From contig DASTCG010000010.1 of the NCBI GenBank assembly GCA_035711385.1, forward strand, positions 1 through 10,254: a stretch of DNA of 10,254 nucleotides, read 5' to 3'. The stretch comes from JACDAN01 sp035711385. Its GTDB lineage: Bacteria; Actinomycetota; Thermoleophilia; Gaiellales; Gaiellaceae. Positions 6,732 to 10,254 of the stretch are shown here, one piece after another. A model generated the notes under the pieces. It was given only the letters and a program-made list of their open reading frames with translations. It did no database searches and had not been told where the DNA came from. A program made the position numbers and the translations under genes. The number at the start of each line of letters is the position of its first letter. Position 1 is the stretch's first letter.

Positions 6732-8624
6732 TCAGTACTCCTCCATCAGCTCGGGCACGATGATTCGCGCGGCCGCCTCCATCAGTGCCAGGTGCGAGAA
6801 CGCCTGCGGGAAGTTGCCCAGATGCCGGCCGGTCTGGGAGTCGAACTCCTCCGCGTAGAGGCCGAGCGGCGAGGCGACCCTCAGCAACCGCTCCATCAGG
6901 TCGCGAGCCCGCTGGAGCTCGCCGATGATCGCGAGGGCGGAGACGAGCCAGAACGAGCAGATCAGGAAGGTGCCCTCGCGGCCCGAGAGCCCGTCGTCGG
7001 TCTCGTCGGTCTTGTAGCGGAGGATGTACCCGTGGTCAGAGAGCTCCTCGGCGATCGCGTTCACGGTCGCGCGCAGCCGCTCGTCGTCGCCCGGGAGGAA
7101 GTCGAACATGGCGGCGAGCAGGGCCGAGGCGTCGAGCGCGTCGGTGTCGTAGTGCTGGCGGAGCACGCCTCGGCTGTCGACGCCGCGGCTCAGGATCTCG
7201 GCCCGGATCTCCTCGGCGGTCGCGCTCCAGGTCTCCCTCGACTCCGGGTCGCCACGCATCTCCGCAAGCTGCGCAGCACGGTCGAGCGCGACCCAGCACA
7301 TCAACTTGGACGAGACGTAGTGCTGCGGAGCTCCGCGGGCCTCCCAGATCCCCTGGTCCGGCTGCTGCCAGACGGCCGTTGCACAGGCAGCCTGCGACTG
7401 CACGAGCGGCCAGAGCCTCCGGGGCAAGCGCCTGCTGTGCCGGGTGTGGAGCAGGATCGAGTCCAGGGCGGCACCGAAGACGTCGTTCTGCCGCTGGTTC
7501 CAGGCGCCGTTGCCGACTCTGACCGGGCGCGCGCCTGCGTAGCCGGAGAGGTCGTCGCGCGTCGTCTCCGTCAGATCACGATGTCCGTCGATCCCGTACA
7601 TGATCTGAAGCGACCCGTCCTCTGTCGGCTCGACGTCGGCCATGAACTGCATGAACTCGTCCGCCTCCCAGTCGAGGTTGAGCCAGTGCAGCGCCTGAAG
7701 CGTGAAGGTGCTGTCCCGGATCCAGGTGTATCGGTAGTCCCAGTTGCGCTCACCGCCGGGGGTCTCGGGGAGCGAGGTCGTGAGTGCCGCGACCGTCGCT
7801 CCCGTCGGCATGTAGGTCAGCCCCTTGACCGCCAGCGCGGAGCGCTGGACGACGTCGCGCAGGCGATGGTCCGGAATGCGTGCGCGGCCCAGCCACGACC
7901 GCCAGAACCGAATCGTCGCCGCAACGCGCCGCTCGGCGTCTTCGAGGTCCTCCGGGGCGACGAGGTCCTTGGCCCAGGTGAGCGCACAGTAGGTGCGGTC
8001 GCCCTCCCGGAGCATGTGCCGGCCGCGGACCCGGTTCGCCTCGATTCCCAGCGGGAGGTCGGAGACAAGCCGGAACGTCTGGTCGGCTCCGGTCGCATCC
8101 GCCGCGTGACGGCTCCCATCGACGAGCGTCCAGGCTGCGGGGACGCGGCCGTAATCGAAGGCCGGCTCGCAGACGAGCTCCACCTCGACCTCTCCCTCCA
8201 GGCATTCGACAGTGCGAACGAGCATATGGTCGGCGTCCTCGTCGGCAGGCGGCCGCGTATGGGGTGTGATGACGTCCTCCTCGTGCCAGGGCCCGAGGGT
8301 GAGCGCGTCGCGGACCGCGATCCAGCCGTCCGGGGTCTTCCATGTCGTCTCCAGAACATTCGTGCCCGGGACGTAGGCTCGCCAGGTCGGGTGATTGATG
8401 CCGTACGGGGCGAGCCGGAAGAAGCCGGCCTCCCGGTCGAGGATGCTCCCGAAGACGCTCGGTGCGTCGAAGCGAGGCACGCAGAGCCAGTCGATCGCGC
8501 TGTCGGGCGCAACGAGCGCGCCCGTGTGGCAGTCGGAGAGGAACGCGTACTCGGCGATCGGCGGGAACGGCGAGGGCGCCGCAGCGCTCTGCTCGGCGGA
8601 TTCGGGTGCAGCCTGCACGTTCAC
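6732..8624 (-). CDS. GH15 glycoside hydrolase (trehalase/glucoamylase)
   Basis: 630 residues, full length for the bacterial GH15 trehalase/glucoamylase type, an inverting enzyme that releases beta-D-glucose from trehalose or alpha-glucans. The start region PPIAEYAFLSDCHTGALVAP is the conserved N-terminus of the beta-sandwich domain and is followed by IDWLCVPRFDAPSVFG. The (alpha/alpha)6 barrel shows NWDYRYTWIRDS (294-305), GYAGARPVRVGN (361-372), GIWEARG (425-431) with the likely general acid Glu428, and LYAEEFD (589-595) with the likely general base at 592/593. No signal peptide is visible, so intracellular action is likely. The open frame extends upstream to an ATG at 8756, but that extra 44 residues lie inside zwf and look unlike the family; GTG at 8624, overlapping the zwf stop as GTGA, is preferred, with weak GGGTGA 4 nt upstream. 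A GTG at 8618 is also possible. Actinobacterial homologues include true trehalases, so the substrate stays open. Confidence 0.92.
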   Translation of the reverse strand: MNVQAAPESAEQSAAAPSPFPPIAEYAFLSDCHTGALVAPDSAIDWLCVPRFDAPSVFGSILDREAGFFRLAPYGINHPTWRAYVPGTNVLETTWKTPDGWIAVRDALTLGPWHEEDVITPHTRPPADEDADHMLVRTVECLEGEVEVELVCEPAFDYGRVPAAWTLVDGSRHAADATGADQTFRLVSDLPLGIEANRVRGRHMLREGDRTYCALTWAKDLVAPEDLEDAERRVAATIRFWRSWLGRARIPDHRLRDVVQRSALAVKGLTYMPTGATVAALTTSLPETPGGERNWDYRYTWIRDSTFTLQALHWLNLDWEADEFMQFMADVEPTEDGSLQIMYGIDGHRDLTETTRDDLSGYAGARPVRVGNGAWNQRQNDVFGAALDSILLHTRHSRRLPRRLWPLVQSQAACATAVWQQPDQGIWEARGAPQHYVSSKLMCWVALDRAAQLAEMRGDPESRETWSATAEEIRAEILSRGVDSRGVLRQHYDTDALDASALLAAMFDFLPGDDERLRATVNAIAEELSDHGYILRYKTDETDDGLSGREGTFLICSFWLVSALAIIGELQRARDLMERLLRVASPLGLYAEEFDSQTGRHLGNFPQAFSHLALMEAAARIIVPELMEEY

Positions 8625-10069
8625 GGCGTCACCCACGGCCCGTGCCAGCGGCCGTGTCCCGCGACGAGCTCGTCCGCCGCCTCCGGACCCCACGAACCTG
8701 GCGAGTACGTGTAGACCGGCGGTGGGGCATCGAGCAGCGGCTGCATGATCCTCCACTGCTCGTCCACACCGTCCTGGCGCGTGAACCGCGTGCTGTCCCC
8801 GACCATCGCCGCGTGCAGCAGTACCTCGTACGGCGTGGGCCCCTCGCCTCCCTCCTCCGCGAACTCCATGTCGAGCTCGATCGCCGCGGTGCCGGGGCGA
8901 TCGGCGCGATGCGCGTCGATGATCAGCCTGATGCCGGTGGACGGATCGAGCTTGACGACGAGCTGGTTCGGCTCCGGCCGGCCGTGCCGGAGCGCGAAGT
9001 TCAGCCTCGGCGCGTGCTTGAAGACGAGCCTGAGCTCGGTCTGCGTGGCCGCGAGGCGCTTCCCGGTGCGGATGAAGAAGGGCACGCCCGCCCAGCGCCA
9101 GTTCTCGATATCGAGCCGGAGCGCCGCGAAGGTCTCCGTGGTCGAGTCGGGCGCCACACCGTCGATGCCGAGATAGCCCTCGTACTGGCCGCGAACGTAG
9201 TGCGCGGGATCGGCGTCCGCGACGGCGCGGAAGAGTCCGACCTGAGCGTCCTTGATCGCCGTCGGATCGGCCCGCGATGGCACCTCCATCGCCGCTGCCG
9301 CCACCACCTGCATCAGGTGATTGACGACCACATCGCGGAGCGCGCCCACCGGGTCGTAGAAGTGGCCCCGATCCTCGACGCCGAAGTCCTCGGCCATCGT
9401 GATCTCCACCGCCTCGAGGTGGTTGCGACTCCAGAGCGGCTCCAGCATCGAGTTGGCGAAGCGCAGGTGCAGGATCTCTGCGAGGCCCATCTTTCCGAGG
9501 TAGTGGTCGATGCGGTAGATCTGGTCCTCCGTGAGGTGCACGTGCAGCTCGTCCGCCAGCGCACGGGCCGACTCGAGGTCGTGCCCGAACGGCTTCTCGA
9601 CGACGACGCGCGCGCCGTTCGTCAGGCCGGCATCGGCGAGCCCCTGCACGACCCGGCCGAACAGGAACGGCGGGATCTCGAGGTAGAAGACCGGCGTCGA
9701 GGCTCCTGAAATCGCCTCGCCTACCCGCTCGTACGTCGCGTTGTCTCCGAAGTCGCCGCTCACGTACGAGAGGCGCTCGGCGAAGCGGTCGAAGACGGCC
9801 GGATCCAGCGTCTCACCGGTCCCCTCGATCGACTCGCGGGCCCGCTTCCGGAGGTCGTCCGCGCTCCAGTCGTCGACGGCCACACCGACGATCGGACAGT
9901 CGAGCATCCCGCGGGCCTCTAGTCGGTAGAGCGAGTGGAATGTCATCACCTTCGCCAGGTCGCCGGTGATGCCGAACACGACGAGGACGTCGGCCTGCTT
10001 CGTCTCCTCGCCCGACGCCGGCCGAGAGCGCTCGAGCGTCGGGGTCGCGGTGGCGCTTCCGCGTGTCAT
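8621..10069 (-). CDS. zwf: Glucose-6-phosphate 1-dehydrogenase
   Basis: 482 residues, normal length. It oxidises glucose 6-phosphate to 6-phosphogluconolactone at the entry of the oxidative pentose phosphate pathway. Motifs: VVFGITGDLAK (30-40) coenzyme site, EKPFGHD (158-164), RIDHYLGKM (186-194) substrate site with Lys193, RGHFYDPVGALRDVVVNHLMQ-type block (234-254) with the catalytic His251, and FFIRTGKRLA (331-340). Two departures are notable. The Arg that normally follows the second strand (GVGR in E. coli, contacting the NADP 2'-phosphate) is Val65 in GVAVDDW, and the Glu that follows the active-site Lys is Met194. Both suggest a divergent branch, possibly NAD-using (inference). ATG at 10069 has a strong GGAGGT at 10076-10081, 6 nt upstream. 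It is the first gene of the leftward operon and its stop overlaps the GH15 start. No opcA is present beside it. Confidence 0.95.
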   Translation of the reverse strand: MTRGSATATPTLERSRPASGEETKQADVLVVFGITGDLAKVMTFHSLYRLEARGMLDCPIVGVAVDDWSADDLRKRARESIEGTGETLDPAVFDRFAERLSYVSGDFGDNATYERVGEAISGASTPVFYLEIPPFLFGRVVQGLADAGLTNGARVVVEKPFGHDLESARALADELHVHLTEDQIYRIDHYLGKMGLAEILHLRFANSMLEPLWSRNHLEAVEITMAEDFGVEDRGHFYDPVGALRDVVVNHLMQVVAAAAMEVPSRADPTAIKDAQVGLFRAVADADPAHYVRGQYEGYLGIDGVAPDSTTETFAALRLDIENWRWAGVPFFIRTGKRLAATQTELRLVFKHAPRLNFALRHGRPEPNQLVVKLDPSTGIRLIIDAHRADRPGTAAIELDMEFAEEGGEGPTPYEVLLHAAMVGDSTRFTRQDGVDEQWRIMQPLLDAPPPVYTYSPGSWGPEAADELVAGHGRWHGPWVTP

Positions 10070-10075
10070 CTGCCC

Positions 10076-10101
10076 ACCTCCGGGTTGGTTCCCCGAGGCT
10101 A
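10076..10101 (-). promoter_or_regulatory. zwf promoter -10 element and ribosome binding site
   Basis: On the minus strand 10096-10101 reads TAGCCT, a TANNNT -10 hexamer whose centre is 33.5 bp from the centre of the 10123-10141 dyad. A start near 10089 would give a leader of about 20 nt. GGAGGT at 10076-10081 is a strong Shine-Dalgarno sequence 6 nt before the ATG. No good -35 hexamer is seen at 16-18 nt. This promoter would drive zwf, the GH15 gene, the GMC gene and the epimerase gene. Confidence 0.55.
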
Positions 10102-10122
10102 GAGCCGCGCGCCCCCGGCCAC

Positions 10123-10141
10123 GTCACCCAGGCTGGATGAT
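10123..10141. promoter_or_regulatory. Dyad copy C, putative operator of the zwf operon
   Basis: GTCACCC-AGGCT-GGATGAT, followed by TCG as in copy A. Five of seven arm positions pair. Over the 23-base alignment it matches copy A at most positions, including the trailing GGATGATTCG. Its centre is 63 nt from the zwf ATG and about 43 nt upstream of the predicted start. It has the same orientation relative to zwf as copies A and B have relative to cydA and ndh. Confidence 0.6.
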
Positions 10142-10144
10142 TCG

Positions 10145-10162
10145 CGTCTCGTTCACGAGACG
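10145..10162. repeat. Inverted repeat, 7-bp stem with TTCA loop
   Basis: CGTCTCG-TTCA-CGAGACG is a perfect 7-bp hairpin starting 3 nt after dyad copy C. No T-run follows on either strand, so it does not look like an intrinsic terminator. It could be a second protein site or the first helix of a rightward leader RNA; the sequence alone cannot decide. Confidence 0.45.
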
Positions 10163-10176
10163 GAGACTTTCGGTGT

Positions 10177-10192
10177 GTTCACCCGGGTGAAC
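10177..10192. promoter_or_regulatory. Perfect 16-bp palindrome, likely operator or helix
   Basis: GTTCACCCGGGTGAAC is a perfect 8+8 palindrome without spacer. Its inner TCACCC/GGGTGA arms are the same as those of dyad copy B but without the 5-nt gap. It could bind a dimeric regulator of the zwf operon or of a rightward gene beyond the window, or be part of a structured leader (see next entry). Confidence 0.5.
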
Positions 10193-10254
10193 CGCGGCCC
10201 GTCCCCTTGCTTCCCCACCGGGCCGGAGCAACCCTGGCTGCAAGCAAGCTCGAG
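10193..10254. other. Non-coding right end with GC-rich stem-loops
   Basis: No supported coding frame. 10195-10201 (CGGCCCG) pairs perfectly with 10219-10225 (CGGGCCG) around a 17-nt loop. A competing 7-bp stem pairs CTTGCTT (10206-10212) with AAGCAAG (10242-10248). Dense dyads from 10145 onward suggest the 5' leader of a rightward gene outside the window, but no start codon or ribosome site is visible to prove it. Confidence 0.3.

Noticed and set aside
5879..6763. Plus-strand open frame of 294 codons opposite the GMC gene
   Set aside because: Its composition (Val/Leu/Arg/Gly-rich, no domain) is that of an antisense shadow of the FAD enzyme.
6729..8714. A 661-codon plus-strand open frame opposite the GH15 gene
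   Set aside because: It is antisense to a clear GH15 protein. Long antisense frames are expected in high-GC DNA, and its translation has no recognisable domain.
8625..8756. Longer GH15 open frame beginning at an ATG at 8756
   Set aside because: The extra 44 residues lie wholly inside zwf, are Arg/Gly-rich as expected of an off-frame reading, and precede the known GH15 N-terminal block. The GTGA overlap at 8621-8624 gives a natural coupled start.
10145..10162. Hairpin as an intrinsic terminator
   Set aside because: The stem is perfect but no T-rich tract follows on either strand, and no gene ends here in the window.

Overview
The window is GC-rich (about two thirds G+C by eye), almost fully coding bacterial chromosome. 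The set of gene families (a type II NADH dehydrogenase, a GH15 trehalase/glucoamylase overlapping a glucose-6-phosphate dehydrogenase gene, a GMC flavoprotein, a DUF389 membrane protein) and the use of GTG and TTG starts suggest an actinobacterium, possibly a deep-branching Thermoleophilia-type lineage. That placement is an inference; there is no rRNA or marker gene here. I see no mobile element, tRNA, CRISPR array or phage gene.

Layout, left to right. (1) The 5' end of cydA (cytochrome bd oxidase subunit I) runs leftward off the window and is divergent from a uspA-type universal stress gene. (2) A type II NADH dehydrogenase gene (ndh) faces uspA tail to tail and is divergent from a two-gene rightward operon, DUF389 membrane protein then cyclase-family metallohydrolase, which overlap by ATGA. 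(3) A tightly packed leftward operon begins at zwf and continues with a GH15 glycoside hydrolase, a GMC oxidoreductase and an aldose 1-epimerase; every junction overlaps or is 1 nt apart. Its last gene shares a CTAG stop with the cyclase gene. (4) The right end is about 185 nt of non-coding DNA rich in dyad symmetries.

The main discovery candidate is a cis-regulatory module. All three sizeable intergenic regions carry one copy of the same 19-bp dyad (consensus RTCRCCC-N5-GGRTGAT, followed by T). At 33.5 bp from its centre (34.5 in one case) lies a -10-like hexamer for cydA, uspA, ndh and zwf. That puts the dyad about 41-44 bp upstream of each predicted transcription start, the usual place for a class II activator. 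At cydA/uspA the arrangement is mirror-symmetric and predicts two leaderless transcripts.

The putative regulon makes biochemical sense. NDH-2 and cytochrome bd form a respiratory route with low energy coupling, UspA is a stress protein, and the zwf operon releases, epimerises and oxidises glucose and supplies reduced nucleotide from G6P. Zwf itself lacks the Arg that usually contacts the NADP 2'-phosphate, so its cofactor may be NAD.
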